A stretch of DNA of 64,000 bases from Streptomyces sp. TSRI0107 (GCF_001905845.1 NZ_LIVZ01000004.1:186001-250000); one strand, 5' to 3'. Shown: positions 52,579 through 62,939, counted from the stretch's first letter. Made by a program: numbers and translations. The notes: generated from the sequence alone by a model not told the origin.

Positions 52579-53439
52579 TCACGCCGGTCGCAGGTGCACG
52601 ATGTCGCCCGCGCCCACCGGTTCCTGTACCCCGTCCTTCGTGGCGATGACCAGTCGGCCGTCGCCGTCGACGGCCACTGCCTCCCCGGTGATCGAGCGGT
52701 CCCCGGGCAGTTCCGCCCGTACGGCCCGGCCCAGCGTCGCGCAGCCCGCCGCGTACGTCTCCTGGAGCCCGCAGGCCGCCGGGTCGCCGCCCGCGGCGCG
52801 CCAGCGGCCGTACCAGTCCTCCAGGGACCGCAGCATCGCCCGCAGCAGCGGATCGCGGTCCGTGACGGTGGCTCCGGCCAAGGCGAGGGAGGCCGCCTGG
52901 GGGACCGGCAGCTCGTCCGCGCGGAGGGTGACGTTGATGCCGACGCCCACGACGACGCCGTGCTCGCCCGACCGCTCGGCGAGGATGCCGCCCGCCTTGC
53001 GTTCCTCTCCGGCCACGGTCACCAGCAGGTCGTTGGGCCATTTGAGGGCGGTGTCGACGCCCGCCGCGCGGGACAGCCCGGTGGCCACGGCCACGCCGGT
53101 CAGCAGCGGGAGCCACCCCCAGCGGGTCACCGGCACGTCGGCGGGCCGCAGGAGCACGGAGAAGAACAGCCCGGAGCGCGGCGGTGCCGTCCACCGGCGG
53201 TCCAGGCGTCCCCTCCCGGACGTCTGTTCCTCGGCGACGAGGACCACTCCCTCGGGTGTTTCACCACTGGCGGCCCGGGCCACCAGGTCGCTGTTGGTGG
53301 AGCCGGTGTGCTGCACCACCTCCACGTCCGACCACAGGCTCCCTTCCCGGACCAGGGCCCGGCGCAGAGCGGCGGCGTTGAGGGGCGGCCGGTCGAGGTC
53401 CGACCAGCGGCTGTCTCCTGAGGCATCTCGGGGCGTCAT
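52579..53439 (-). CDS. birA: Biotin--[acetyl-CoA-carboxylase] ligase
   Basis: A 286-residue ligase that attaches biotin to carrier proteins via biotinyl-5'-AMP. The catalytic loop EQTSGRGRLDRRW (~71-83), STNSDLVARAASG, LKWPNDLLV with the active Lys, and a C-terminal SH3-like domain are present; there is no N-terminal DNA-binding domain, so it is a class I (enzyme-only) BirA. It is divergent from pccB and lies near accA2, whose carrier lysine it should modify. The ATG at 53439 has TAGGGT 7 nt upstream (leaderless type). Confidence 0.95.
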   Translation of the reverse strand: MTPRDASGDSRWSDLDRPPLNAAALRRALVREGSLWSDVEVVQHTGSTNSDLVARAASGETPEGVVLVAEEQTSGRGRLDRRWTAPPRSGLFFSVLLRPADVPVTRWGWLPLLTGVAVATGLSRAAGVDTALKWPNDLLVTVAGEERKAGGILAERSGEHGVVVGVGINVTLRADELPVPQAASLALAGATVTDRDPLLRAMLRSLEDWYGRWRAAGGDPAACGLQETYAAGCATLGRAVRAELPGDRSITGEAVAVDGDGRLVIATKDGVQEPVGAGDIVHLRPA

Positions 53440-53446
53440 GCAAGCC

Positions 53447-53452
53447 ACCCTA
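53447..53452 (-). promoter_or_regulatory. -10 hexamer of birA
   Basis: TAGGGT on the minus strand, ending 7 nt before the ATG at 53439. Confidence 0.4.
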
Positions 53453-53549
53453 GGTGTGGGATAGACCGCACTGCCGATCGGAAGGCCCCCCACTACTCTA
53501 CGGATGAGTAACCGTCCCCCCTTTTGAGCAGGCAGGGAGCCGCATCCCG

Positions 53550-55145
<1,596 letters not shown>

Positions 55146-55162
55146 GCCTGCTGGGAGCCGTC

Positions 55163-55372
55163 ATGAACATCAAGGTCGTACGGGGCAACCCGACCCCGGA
55201 GGAGCTGGCCGCCGCACTGGCGGTGGTCCGCGTCCGCGCCGCGGCGGCGGCAGCCGCCCCGCCCGGCGCGCCCTCCGCCCACGACGCCTGGTCCGACCCG
55301 TCCCGCATCGCCGCCCGCCGCCTGCCCCAGCCGGGCCCGGCGACGTGGGAGCGGACGTTCTGGCCGGGATGA
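55163..55372 (+). CDS. pccE: Acyl-CoA carboxylase epsilon subunit
   Basis: A 69-residue protein. It opens with MNIKVVRGNPTPEELAALA-type sequence, has a hydrophobic/Ala-rich helix and ends SRIAARRLPQPGPATWERTFWPG, as in PccE/AccE, the small helical subunits that hold actinobacterial acyl-CoA carboxylases together. GGGAG lies 6 nt upstream of the ATG. It starts 17 bp after pccB. The stop is only 1 bp from the convergent hydrolase stop. Confidence 0.92.
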   Translation: MNIKVVRGNPTPEELAAALAVVRVRAAAAAAAPPGAPSAHDAWSDPSRIAARRLPQPGPATWERTFWPG

Positions 55373-55373
55373 T

Positions 55374-56522
55374 CTAACGCAGCACACCCGCGACGGCTTC
55401 GGCCATCACCTCGAACCCCTCGTCGTTGGGGTGCAGGTGGTCGCCGAAGTCGTACGACGGCCGCAGCCGGTCCGGGTCCGCCGGGTCGGCCAGCAGCCGG
55501 CCGAAGTCGACCACGGCGTCGTACTCGCCCGTCTCCCCGGCGCCGCGGATCCACTCGTCGAGCTCGTGCGCGGTCTTCGCCGCGCGCTCCCCCCAGTGGT
55601 CGGACCCGCCGAACGGCGGCAGCGTCGCGCCGATCACCCGCAGGCCCCGCCGCCGCGCCTGCCGCAGCAACGAGCGGTGGCCCTCGATCAGCTCCGCCGC
55701 CTCCACCACCGGCGCCGGGTGGTAGGTCGGCTGCTCGTCGGTCTCGCTGAACCCGATGTCGTTGACGCCGAGCAGCACGACGAGGGTGTCCACGCCCGGC
55801 TGGTCGAGCACGTCCCGGGCGAGCCGGCCCACCCCCTTCTCCCCGTACCACGCGGAGTCGTTGAGCAGCAGGTTCCCGCCGATCCCGGCGTTGAGCACGG
55901 GCCGTCCGGTGCGCCGGGCGAGCGCGTCCGACCAGCGGCGGTCGGCGCCGGGGGTGGAGCCGAAGCCGTCGGTGAGGGAGTCGCCGAACAGCGCGATCCC
56001 GTCGGTGCGCCCCGCGTCGGTCTCGACGGCGGTGAGGAAGTACCAGGACTCGGTGGTCTCCGTGAAGCCGGTCCCGTCGGTGTCGGCGAGCAGGTCGCCC
56101 GGGCCGCGGTGGCTGGTGGTGAAGGCCTGCGCGTGGAAGGTCGCGGGCCCGGTCACGGCGTCCAGGTGCAGCGTGACCGTCAGCGACTCCCCGGCCGCCA
56201 CCCGCAGTCCCGCCGGGTCGCTCAGCAGCTGCCCGCGTGCGGGGACGACGGCCTCGGCCGCGCCGTCGAAGGAGAGCCGCCGCACCGAGCCCGGCTCCAC
56301 CGCCGCCCCCTTGGTCGTACGGCCCACCGTGGCGCCCGCGACGCGCAGCGGTGAGGTGCCGTACACGTTCGACAGCCGGACGCGGAGCCGGTCGCCGCCC
56401 GCCGTCAGGTGCACGACCTGACGCAGCGACTGACGCCAGAAGCCCGTCCGGGACCAGTTCGGGGCGAACCCCTCGCTGGGCAACTGGGGTGACGCGGTCC
56501 AGGCGGTGGTGAACGACGACAT
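55374..56522 (-). CDS. SGNH/GDSL-type hydrolase
   Basis: 382 residues. An N-terminal beta-sandwich (~1-165, AWTASPQLPSEGFAPNWSRTG) is followed by the SGNH domain: Ser182 in GDSLTDGFG, Gly in NAGIGGN, Asn in GVNDIGF and Asp361/His364 in DHLHPN. It is probably an esterase; no signal peptide is evident. The ATG at 56522 has an ideal GGAGG site. An operator-like CATTAACTAATG lies 30 bp upstream. Substrate unknown. Confidence 0.85.
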   Translation of the reverse strand: MSSFTTAWTASPQLPSEGFAPNWSRTGFWRQSLRQVVHLTAGGDRLRVRLSNVYGTSPLRVAGATVGRTTKGAAVEPGSVRRLSFDGAAEAVVPARGQLLSDPAGLRVAAGESLTVTLHLDAVTGPATFHAQAFTTSHRGPGDLLADTDGTGFTETTESWYFLTAVETDAGRTDGIALFGDSLTDGFGSTPGADRRWSDALARRTGRPVLNAGIGGNLLLNDSAWYGEKGVGRLARDVLDQPGVDTLVVLLGVNDIGFSETDEQPTYHPAPVVEAAELIEGHRSLLRQARRRGLRVIGATLPPFGGSDHWGERAAKTAHELDEWIRGAGETGEYDAVVDFGRLLADPADPDRLRPSYDFGDHLHPNDEGFEVMAEAVAGVLR

Positions 56523-56551
56523 GACGCAACCTCCAAAAGGAACTGCAATCC

Positions 56552-56563
56552 CATTAACTAATG
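56552..56563. promoter_or_regulatory. Palindrome upstream of the SGNH hydrolase
   Basis: CATTA-AC-TAATG, perfect and AT-rich in a GC-rich background, 30 bp upstream of the hydrolase ATG. Candidate repressor site. Confidence 0.45.
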
Positions 56564-56639
56564 GCACAGTAGCACCGTTTAGGGAAGTTGAGTACGCGTA
56601 CTCAGGCGCCGCCCCGATCCGCGCCCGACCATTGCGGGC

Positions 56640-56768
56640 ATGCTGTGGTCCGACCCCGAGAACGAGCCGCCCAAGGAACTGCGCGACATGCAGGACATGC
56701 TGCGGCGGCTGGGCGTTCTGATGGCGGTCGCCATGGTGCTCGCGATGATCGTGATCGGGGCGAGATGA
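56640..56768 (+). CDS. Small membrane protein upstream of maf
   Basis: A 42-residue protein: [19 protein letters not shown], then an amphipathic-to-hydrophobic helix ([21 protein letters not shown]) that would span the membrane, with a short basic C-terminus. It is too short for routine gene calling. Arguments for reality are the codon usage, clear membrane-protein layout and same-strand position 40 bp before maf. No ribosome site is evident. Function unknown. Confidence 0.55.
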   Translation: MLWSDPENEPPKELRDMQDMLRRLGVLMAVAMVLAMIVIGAR

Positions 56769-56796
56769 GACCCCGGCGGGCCGCCGCGCCCCCGGC

Positions 56797-56802
56797 TACC
56801 CT
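56797..56802 (+). promoter_or_regulatory. -10 hexamer of maf
   Basis: TACCCT ends 6 nt before the ATG at 56809; no ribosome site, so the mRNA is probably leaderless. Confidence 0.45.
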
Positions 56803-56808
56803 GACCGC

Positions 56809-57417
56809 ATGACCGATCAGCCGCGCCGCCGCCTCGTGCTCGCCTCCCAGTCCCCCGCCCGGCTGGGCCTGCTCCGTCAGGCCGGGCTCGAACCCGAGGT
56901 GATCGTCAGCGGCGTCGACGAGGACGCCGTCACCGCCCCCACCCCCGCCGAACTCGCCCTCGCCCTCGCCGAGGCGAAGGCCTCCGTGGTGGCCGCCCGG
57001 CCCGACGTCATGGGCGCGATCGTGATCGGCTGCGACTCGGTCCTCGAACTGGACGGCCAGGCGCTCGGCAAGCCCGGCGACGCCGAGGAGGCCACGGCCC
57101 GCTGGAAGTCGATGCGCGGCCGCGCGGGCACCCTGCAGACCGGCCACTGCGTCTACGACACCGCGACCGGGCGGTACACCTCCGCCACCGCCTCCACCGT
57201 CGTCCGCTTCGGCGACCCCACCGACGAGGAGATCGCCGCCTACGTCGCCTCCGGCGAGCCCCTCCACGTCGCCGGGGCCTTCACCCTCGACGGCCGCTCG
57301 GCCCCCTTCATCGAGGGCATCGACGGCGACCACGGCAACGTGATCGGCATCAGCCTGCCCCTGGTGCGGAAGCTGCTGGGTCAGCTGGGGATCAACATCA
57401 CCGATCTGTGGACGTGA
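56809..57417 (+). CDS. maf: Maf family nucleotide pyrophosphatase
   Basis: A 202-residue house-cleaning enzyme that hydrolyses non-canonical or dNTP nucleotides. [16 protein letters not shown] at the N-terminus, [18 protein letters not shown] and the conserved [26 protein letters not shown]-terminal block are intact. In Streptomyces maf sits beside acyl-CoA carboxylase genes, as here. A leaderless-type -10 precedes the ATG. Its 3' end shows a 17-bp direct repeat spanning the stop codon. Confidence 0.93.
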   Translation: MTDQPRRRLVLASQSPARLGLLRQAGLEPEVIVSGVDEDAVTAPTPAELALALAEAKASVVAARPDVMGAIVIGCDSVLELDGQALGKPGDAEEATARWKSMRGRAGTLQTGHCVYDTATGRYTSATASTVVRFGDPTDEEIAAYVASGEPLHVAGAFTLDGRSAPFIEGIDGDHGNVIGISLPLVRKLLGQLGINITDLWT

Positions 57418-57464
57418 GCGGGCCGACCGTCCAGGTGGACGTGAGCGGGCCCGCCTAGGCGGGC
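57408..57464. repeat. maf 3'-end duplication and hairpin
   Basis: GTGGACGTGAGCGGGCC occurs at 57408-57424 (spanning the maf stop) and 57435-57451. A perfect 16-bp palindrome (GCCCGCC-TA-GGCGGGC, 57449-57464) follows and overlaps the stop of the convergent membrane gene, where it can act as a terminator. Confidence 0.65.
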
Positions 57465-57925
57465 GCGGCCCCGCCTTCCGGCAGCACGTCCGTGGGCTCC
57501 GCGGGCCCGGCCGGGTCCGCCGCCGCCCGCCCGTCGTGCGTCATCAGCAGCAGCACGATCAGCCCGAGCACCAGCACCATGAACACGAAGGCCGGCCAGC
57601 CCACGACCCCCCACACGAACGCCCCCAGCAGCCCGTGCACCACGGCCGCGCTGATCAGCAGGACGCGGCCCAGGCCGGCCGCCGGGCGGTCGCGCAGGGC
57701 GACGAGCAGGGCGACGAGGCCGCACAGGGCGAAGTAGAGGCCGAAGACGACCCCGCCGATCTTCGAGGACGTGGCCATCACGTCCGGGTCGAGCCCCGCC
57801 AGGGACATGTCCTGACGGTCGACGACGACCCCGAGGAACCAGTTCAGCGCCGCGATGGCCAGCGCCTCGGCGAAGAGGACGACCGCCACGATCCATGCCA
57901 CCGGCCTGCGCACCACCGGTTCCAC
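57455..57925 (-). CDS. Four-helix integral membrane protein
   Basis: A 156-residue protein with about four transmembrane helices (~8-28, 58-76, 86-104, 110-130) and an Ala/Pro/Asp-rich cytoplasmic tail. A charged loop between the first two helices (VDRQDMSLAGLDPDVMATSS) should lie outside. No family recognised. The start is GTG at 57925 with an AAGGTGGG site. The 3' end overlaps the maf hairpin. Confidence 0.7.
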   Translation of the reverse strand: MEPVVRRPVAWIVAVVLFAEALAIAALNWFLGVVVDRQDMSLAGLDPDVMATSSKIGGVVFGLYFALCGLVALLVALRDRPAAGLGRVLLISAAVVHGLLGAFVWGVVGWPAFVFMVLVLGLIVLLLMTHDGRAAADPAGPAEPTDVLPEGGAAPA

Positions 57926-58289
57926 CCACCTTCGACCGTCGAGCGAGCAAGGCTGCCGTTACCCCAAGTACGTTCGAGACATCGCGAACGCTACTAACGG
58001 GTAAACGTCGGGACAAGGGTTCTGCCCAAGGCAAAGAAACGTTGGGCCATTCGTAGGGACTCCACAAAGAAACGAAGTGGCCCGCAGCACGTGATGACAG
58101 AGACCTTGACCACAGCGGAAGGCTAGGGTTTGCCGAAGGAGTCCTGCGTACCACGGTGCGACAAGGGATTTCGCGGGTCGAGCGAGCCTCGAATCACGCT
58201 CCGTGTGGGCAAGCTCACCATTGGGGACGGGTCGAAGTGCCGTGTCGGCAGTCCCTAAACTCGGCTTGTTTCAAGGAGGGAGCCTCATC
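57926..58289. other. Intergenic region between the membrane gene and accA2
   Basis: A 364-bp gap. It holds a CGTTCG-N8-CGAACG inverted repeat (57971-57990), AT-richer stretches around 58010-58075, TTGACC (58106-58111), a TAGGGT -10-like hexamer (58124-58129) 12 nt past it, and the accA2 ribosome site (AAGGAGG, 58273-58279). I see no coding sequence or RNA gene I can support. The accA2 promoter probably lies in 58100-58150. Confidence 0.45.
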
Positions 58290-60062
58290 GTGCGCAAGGT
58301 GCTCATCGCCAACCGTGGCGAAATCGCTGTCCGCGTTGCCCGGGCCTGCCGGGACGCCGGGATCGCGAGCGTGGCCGTCTACGCCGACCCGGACCGGGAC
58401 GCTCTGCATGTCCGCGCCGCGGATGAGGCGTTCGCCCTGGGCGGTGACACTCCGGCCACCAGTTATCTGGACATCGACAAGGTGCTGAAGGCCGCCAAGG
58501 AGTCGGGGGCGGACGCGATCCATCCCGGATACGGCTTCCTGTCGGAGAACGCCGACTTCGCGCAGGCGGTGCTCGACGCCGACCTGATCTGGATCGGCCC
58601 GCCGCCGCAGGCCATCCGCGACCTCGGTGACAAGGTCGCCGCCCGGCACATCGCCCAGCGCGCCGGCGCGCCGCTGGTCGCCGGTACGCCGGACCCGGTC
58701 TCGGGCGCGGAGGAGGTCGTGGCCTTCGCGAAGGAGCACGGCCTGCCGATCGCGATCAAGGCCGCCTTCGGTGGTGGCGGCCGCGGCCTGAAGGTCGCCC
58801 GGACCCTCGAAGAGGTGCCGGAACTGTACGACTCGGCCGTCCGTGAGGCGGTCGCCGCCTTCGGCCGCGGCGAGTGCTTCGTCGAGCGCTACCTCGACAA
58901 GCCCCGCCACGTGGAGACCCAGTGCCTCGCCGACAAGCACGGCAACGTGGTCGTCGTCTCCACCCGTGACTGCTCGCTGCAGCGCCGGCACCAGAAGCTG
59001 GTCGAGGAGGCCCCGGCCCCGTTCCTCTCCGAGGAGCAGGTCGCCGAGCTGTACTCGTCCTCCAAGGCGATCCTGAAGGAGGCCGGCTACGTCGGTGCCG
59101 GCACCGTCGAGTTCCTCGTCGGCCTGGACGGCACGATCTCCTTCCTGGAGGTCAACACCCGGCTCCAGGTCGAGCACCCGGTCACCGAGGAGGTCGCCGG
59201 CATCGACCTGGTGCGCGAGATGTTCCGCATCGCCGACGGCGAGGAGCTGGGCTACGGCGACCCGGTGCTGCGCGGCCACTCCTTCGAGTTCCGCATCAAC
59301 GGCGAGGACCCGGGCCGCAACTTCCTGCCCGCGCCCGGCACCGTCACCGCCTTCGACCCGCCGTCCGGCCCCGGTGTGCGCCTGGACGCGGGCGTCGAGT
59401 CCGGCAGCGTCATCGGCCCGGCGTGGGACTCGCTGCTCGCCAAGCTGATCGTCACCGGCCGCACCCGCAAGGAGGCCCTGGAGCGGGCCGCGCGTGCGCT
59501 GGAGGAGTTCCAGGTCGAGGGCATGGCCACCGCCATCCCGTTCCACCGCGCGGTCGTCAAGGACCCGGCCTTCGCGCCGGAACTGACCGGCTCGGCCGAC
59601 CCGTTCACGGTCCACACCCGCTGGATCGAGACCGAGTTCGTCAACGAGATCAAGCCCTTCGCCGCCCCGGCCGACGCCGAGGCCGACGAGGAGACCGGCC
59701 GCGAGACGGTCGTCGTCGAGGTCGGCGGCAAGCGCCTGGAGGTCTCCCTGCCGTCCTCGCTGGGCATGTCGCTGGCCCGCACCGGCCTGGCCGCCGGCGC
59801 CAAGCCGAAGCGGCGCGCGGCGAAGAAGTCCGGCCCCGTCGCCTCCGGTGACACCCTCGCCTCCCCGATGCAGGGCACGATCGTCAAGATCGCCGTCGAG
59901 GAGGGCCAGGAGGTGCAGGAGGGCGACCTGGTCGTCGTCCTGGAGGCCATGAAGATGGAGCAGCCGCTCAACGCCCACAAGGCGGGCACCATCAAGGGCC
60001 TCACCGCGGAGGTCGGCGCCTCCATCACCTCGGGCGCCGCGATCTGCGAGATCAAGGACTGA
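58290..60062 (+). CDS. accA2: Acyl-CoA carboxylase alpha subunit (biotin carboxylase plus carrier)
   Basis: A 590-residue bifunctional subunit. Biotin carboxylase (~1-450): [14 protein letters not shown], glycine-rich ATP loop [22 protein letters not shown] and [16 protein letters not shown] linker with a [11 protein letters not shown] patch leads to the biotin-carrier domain with AMKM (biotin Lys555). It is the partner of pccB (and other beta subunits) and is modified by birA. The start is GTG at 58290, with a strong AAGGAGGGAG site; length equals S. coelicolor AccA2 as recalled. The same subunit is shared by several carboxylases in Streptomyces. Confidence 0.97.
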   Translation: MRKVLIANRGEIAVRVARACRDAGIASVAVYADPDRDALHVRAADEAFALGGDTPATSYLDIDKVLKAAKESGADAIHPGYGFLSENADFAQAVLDADLIWIGPPPQAIRDLGDKVAARHIAQRAGAPLVAGTPDPVSGAEEVVAFAKEHGLPIAIKAAFGGGGRGLKVARTLEEVPELYDSAVREAVAAFGRGECFVERYLDKPRHVETQCLADKHGNVVVVSTRDCSLQRRHQKLVEEAPAPFLSEEQVAELYSSSKAILKEAGYVGAGTVEFLVGLDGTISFLEVNTRLQVEHPVTEEVAGIDLVREMFRIADGEELGYGDPVLRGHSFEFRINGEDPGRNFLPAPGTVTAFDPPSGPGVRLDAGVESGSVIGPAWDSLLAKLIVTGRTRKEALERAARALEEFQVEGMATAIPFHRAVVKDPAFAPELTGSADPFTVHTRWIETEFVNEIKPFAAPADAEADEETGRETVVVEVGGKRLEVSLPSSLGMSLARTGLAAGAKPKRRAAKKSGPVASGDTLASPMQGTIVKIAVEEGQEVQEGDLVVVLEAMKMEQPLNAHKAGTIKGLTAEVGASITSGAAICEIKD

Positions 60063-60096
60063 CCCGGAGACCGGCCTCACCCAGAGGTTTCTCTAC

Positions 60097-60127
60097 GCGC
60101 CCGGCGGGGGCTTCCTCCGCCGGGCGC
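60097..60127. terminator. Terminator of accA2
   Basis: A perfect 11-bp GC stem (60097-60107 with 60117-60127) with a 9-nt loop, 34 nt past the stop. Confidence 0.75.
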
Positions 60128-60145
60128 GCGGCTTCGGGCGTCGTG

Positions 60146-60217
60146 GCGTCGTACGCCGATGGCCTCGGCTCTGCGCGTCGTACGCCGAAGGCCCCCGCTT
60201 CGGGCGTCGTACGCCGA
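60146..60217. repeat. 29-bp-period tandem repeats between accA2 and the DeoR gene
   Basis: GCGTCGTACGCCGA occurs at 60146-60159, 60175-60188 and 60204-60217, exactly 29 bp apart, with partly conserved intervening sequence. Two of the three copies (60146 and 60204) are preceded by G, giving a GGCGT-CGT-ACGCC inverted repeat. The array sits in the convergent gap; it may reinforce termination. Confidence 0.7.
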
Positions 60218-60234
60218 AGCCCCTCCCCGGCGTC

Positions 60235-61218
60235 TCAGCGCCGGCGCAGGTCCGCCACGCGTGCCCGGTCGGCGCCCGGGGTCTGCTCCCCGCCCATGAC
60301 CGCGGCCGTGCGGAGCGGCTGGCCGCCGTGCACCTGGCCACGGCGGGGCCCGGGGAGGGGCACGTCCCGGCGCTGCTGGCGGGCCTGGGCGCTGTCACCC
60401 CCCGCGCTGCCGTGGCCCCCGGCGTTTCCCGGGGCGCCCGTGCCCGCCACCGCGATCTGGACGCCCTGGTCGGCCAGGGCCTGCAGTTCGGTGGCCGCGC
60501 GGTCGTCGTGCGGCGGGGGCTCGTCGGTGACGAGGCGGGTGATGACGTCCGTCGGCACGGTCTGGAACATGGTGTCCGCGCCGAGCTTGGTGTGGTCCGC
60601 GAGGACCACCACCTCCGCGGCGGCCTGGACGAGCGCGCGGTCGACGGAGGCGGAGAGCATGTTGGACGTGGACAGCCCGCGCTCGGCGGTGAGCCCGCTC
60701 CCGGAGAGGAAGGCCCGGGAGACCCGCAGCCCCTGGAGGGACTGTTCGGCGCCGGAGCCGACGAGGGCGTAGTTGGACCCGCGCAGCGTGCCGCCGGTCA
60801 TCACGACCTCCACGCGGTTGGCGTGGGCGAGGGCCTGGGCGACCAGGAGGGAGTTGGTGACGACGGTCAGCCCGGGGATGCGGGCGAGCCGGCGGGCCAG
60901 CTCCTGGGTGGTGGTGCCCGCCCCGACGACGATGGCCTCGCCCTCTTCGACGAAGTTGGCGGCGAGGTCGGCGATGGCCGTCTTCTCGGCGGTCGCGAGA
61001 TGAGACTTCTGCGGAAAGCCGGACTCCCGCGTGAACCCGCCCGGCAGTACCGCACCGCCGTGCCGGCGGTCGAGGAGTCCTTCTGCCTCCAGCGCGCGCA
61101 CGTCCCGTCGTACGGTCACTTCGGAGGTCTGGACGACGCGGGCGAGCTCCCGGAGCGACACCGCTCCATTCGCTCGCACCATTTCGAGGATCAATTGGCG
61201 ACGTTCTGCAGCGAACAC
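60235..61218 (-). CDS. DeoR/GlpR-family transcriptional regulator
   Basis: 327 residues. N-terminal DeoR HTH (ERRQLILEMVRANGAVSLRELARVVQTSEVTVRRDVRALEAEGLL, ~5-50), then the sugar-phosphate-sensing DeoRC domain (GAGTTTQELARRLA through DHTKLGADTMF, ~75-245). The last ~70 residues are a Gly/Arg/Pro-rich extension absent from the classical family; whether it is functional is unclear. Effector unknown (often a phosphorylated sugar). The GTG at 61218 has TACTGT 7 nt upstream, with a palindromic CTGCTGAAAGCAG over the -35, so autorepression is likely. Confidence 0.88.
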   Translation of the reverse strand: MFAAERRQLILEMVRANGAVSLRELARVVQTSEVTVRRDVRALEAEGLLDRRHGGAVLPGGFTRESGFPQKSHLATAEKTAIADLAANFVEEGEAIVVGAGTTTQELARRLARIPGLTVVTNSLLVAQALAHANRVEVVMTGGTLRGSNYALVGSGAEQSLQGLRVSRAFLSGSGLTAERGLSTSNMLSASVDRALVQAAAEVVVLADHTKLGADTMFQTVPTDVITRLVTDEPPPHDDRAATELQALADQGVQIAVAGTGAPGNAGGHGSAGGDSAQARQQRRDVPLPGPRRGQVHGGQPLRTAAVMGGEQTPGADRARVADLRRR

Positions 61219-61225
61219 GAAACTG

Positions 61226-61258
61226 ACAGTAACCCCAACGACCGTCTGCTTTCAGCAG
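61226..61258 (-). promoter_or_regulatory. DeoR-gene promoter with overlapping palindrome
   Basis: On the minus strand TACTGT (61226-61231) is the -10, 7 nt before the GTG. The palindrome CTGCT-TTC-AGCAG (61246-61258) covers the -35 region (CTGAAA, 61250-61255, spacer 18). DeoR proteins bind such sites. Confidence 0.5.
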
Positions 61259-61385
61259 TTTGCGCCGAATAACAGAAGTTGTTCGTACGGCAGGGGCGGA
61301 AGTGGTATAGGGATTTACTCCCGCCACCCATGCCGTACGCGGGGCCGACGACTCCCTGTGACCAGCGAGGAGTCGGTTTCGGCCG

Positions 61386-62834
61386 TCAGCCGCCGTCGCC
61401 GGCCTTACGGGTGTGCAGCTGTCGCGCGACCTCGGCGATCGAGCCCGAAAGGGACGGGTACACGGTGAAAGCGTTCGCGATCTGTTCGACCGTCAGATTG
61501 TTGTCGACGGCGATCGAGATCGGATGGATCAGTTCCGACGCGCGCGGCGCCACGACCACACCGCCGACCACGATCCCGGTGCCCGGCCGGCAGAAGATCT
61601 TGACGAAGCCGTCCCGGATGCCCTGCATCTTGGCGCGCGGGTTGCGCAGCAGCGGCAGCTTCACGACCCGGGCGTCGATCTTGCCGGCGTCGACGTCGGC
61701 CTGGGTGTAGCCGACGGTGGCGATCTCCGGGTCGGTGAACACGTTCGACGAGACGGTCTTCAGGTTCAGCGGCGCCACGGCGTCGCCCAGGAAGTGGTAC
61801 ATGGCGATACGGCCCTGCATGGCCGCCACCGACGCGAGGGCGAAGACACCGGTGACGTCACCGGCGGCGTACACGCCGGGCGCAGTGGTCCGGGAGACCT
61901 TGTCGGTCCAGATGTGCCCGGAGTCGCGCAGCCTGACGCCGGCCTCCTCCAGGCCCATGCCCTCGGTGTTCGGGATGGCGCCGACCGCCATCAGGCAGTG
62001 CGTGCCGGTGATGACGCGGCCGTCGGCGAGGGTGACCTCCACCCGGTCGCCGACCCGCTTGGCGGACTGGGCGCGGGAGCGGGCCATGACGTTCATGCCG
62101 CGGCGCCGGAAGACGTCCTCCAGGACGGCGGCGGCGTCCGGGTCCTCGCCCGGCAGCACGCGGTCCCGGGACGACACGAGCGTGACCTTCGAACCGAGCG
62201 CCTGGTAGGCACCGGCGAACTCGGCGCCGGTGACACCGGAGCCGACCACGATCAGCTCCTCGGGGAGCTCGTTCAGGTCGTACACCTGCGTCCAGTTCAG
62301 GATGCGCTCGCCGTCGGGCTGGGCGTCGGCCAGCTCGCGCGGATGACCGCCCGTCGCGATCAGCACGGCGTCGGCGACCAGCGTCTCCTCGCTGCCGTCG
62401 GCCGCGCGCACCACGACCTTGCGCGATCCGTCCAGGCCCTGCTGCCCGTCCAGCCGCCCGCGACCGCGCACCACCCGGGCGCCCGCCCGCGTCACCGACG
62501 CCGTGATGTCGTGCGACTGGGCGAGCGCCAGCCGCTTCACCCGGCGGTTGACCTTGCCGAGGTCGACACCGACGACACGCGCGGGCGTGTCGATGTGCGG
62601 GGTGTCGTCCGCGACGATGATCCCCAGTTCCTCGTACGACGAGTCGAAGGTGGTCATCACCTCGGCCGTCGCGATGAGCGTCTTCGACGGCACGCAGTCG
62701 GTCAGCACCGACGCACCGCCCAGACCGTCGCAGTCGACGACGGTCACCTCCGCACCGAGCTGAGCGGCGACCAGCGCCGCTTCGTATCCGCCGGGTCCGC
62801 CACCGATGATCACGATCCGAGTCACGTACTCCAT
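61386..62834 (-). CDS. lpdA: NAD(P)H-quinone dehydrogenase (LpdA type)
   Basis: A 482-residue flavoprotein of the pyridine-nucleotide disulfide reductase superfamily. FAD site GGGPGGYEAAL; NAD(P) site GSGVTGAEFAGA; TTAPGVYAAGDVTG near the flavin. The redox disulfide of lipoamide dehydrogenase is lost: the usual CxxxxC becomes SVLTDC (Ser42, Cys47), as in M. tuberculosis LpdA, a quinone reductase. The ATG at 62834 is chosen with a GGGACA site; GTG at 62825 is an alternative. It is divergent from the gamma-glutamylcyclotransferase gene. It may act in redox or oxidative stress defence. Confidence 0.9.
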   Translation of the reverse strand: MEYVTRIVIIGGGPGGYEAALVAAQLGAEVTVVDCDGLGGASVLTDCVPSKTLIATAEVMTTFDSSYEELGIIVADDTPHIDTPARVVGVDLGKVNRRVKRLALAQSHDITASVTRAGARVVRGRGRLDGQQGLDGSRKVVVRAADGSEETLVADAVLIATGGHPRELADAQPDGERILNWTQVYDLNELPEELIVVGSGVTGAEFAGAYQALGSKVTLVSSRDRVLPGEDPDAAAVLEDVFRRRGMNVMARSRAQSAKRVGDRVEVTLADGRVITGTHCLMAVGAIPNTEGMGLEEAGVRLRDSGHIWTDKVSRTTAPGVYAAGDVTGVFALASVAAMQGRIAMYHFLGDAVAPLNLKTVSSNVFTDPEIATVGYTQADVDAGKIDARVVKLPLLRNPRAKMQGIRDGFVKIFCRPGTGIVVGGVVVAPRASELIHPISIAVDNNLTVEQIANAFTVYPSLSGSIAEVARQLHTRKAGDGG

Positions 62835-62939
62835 TGTCCCGCACGCTTCAAGGTGCGACTGCCTCGGGGGCCCGGCCGGGTCGTCACCGGGCCGGCACGG
62901 ATGTCCCTGCGTCGAAAGTGACGGCGGAGCCGACTGCCG

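Noticed and set aside
57971..57990. LexA/SOS box in the accA2 upstream region
   Set aside because: CGTTCG-N8-CGAACG has the arms reversed and too widely spaced compared with the actinobacterial TCGAAC-N4-GTTCGA box.
60146..60217. CRISPR array from the 29-bp repeat spacing
   Set aside because: The 14-bp conserved cores recur every 29 bp with partly conserved intervening DNA. There are no unique spacers of the usual length and no cas genes.
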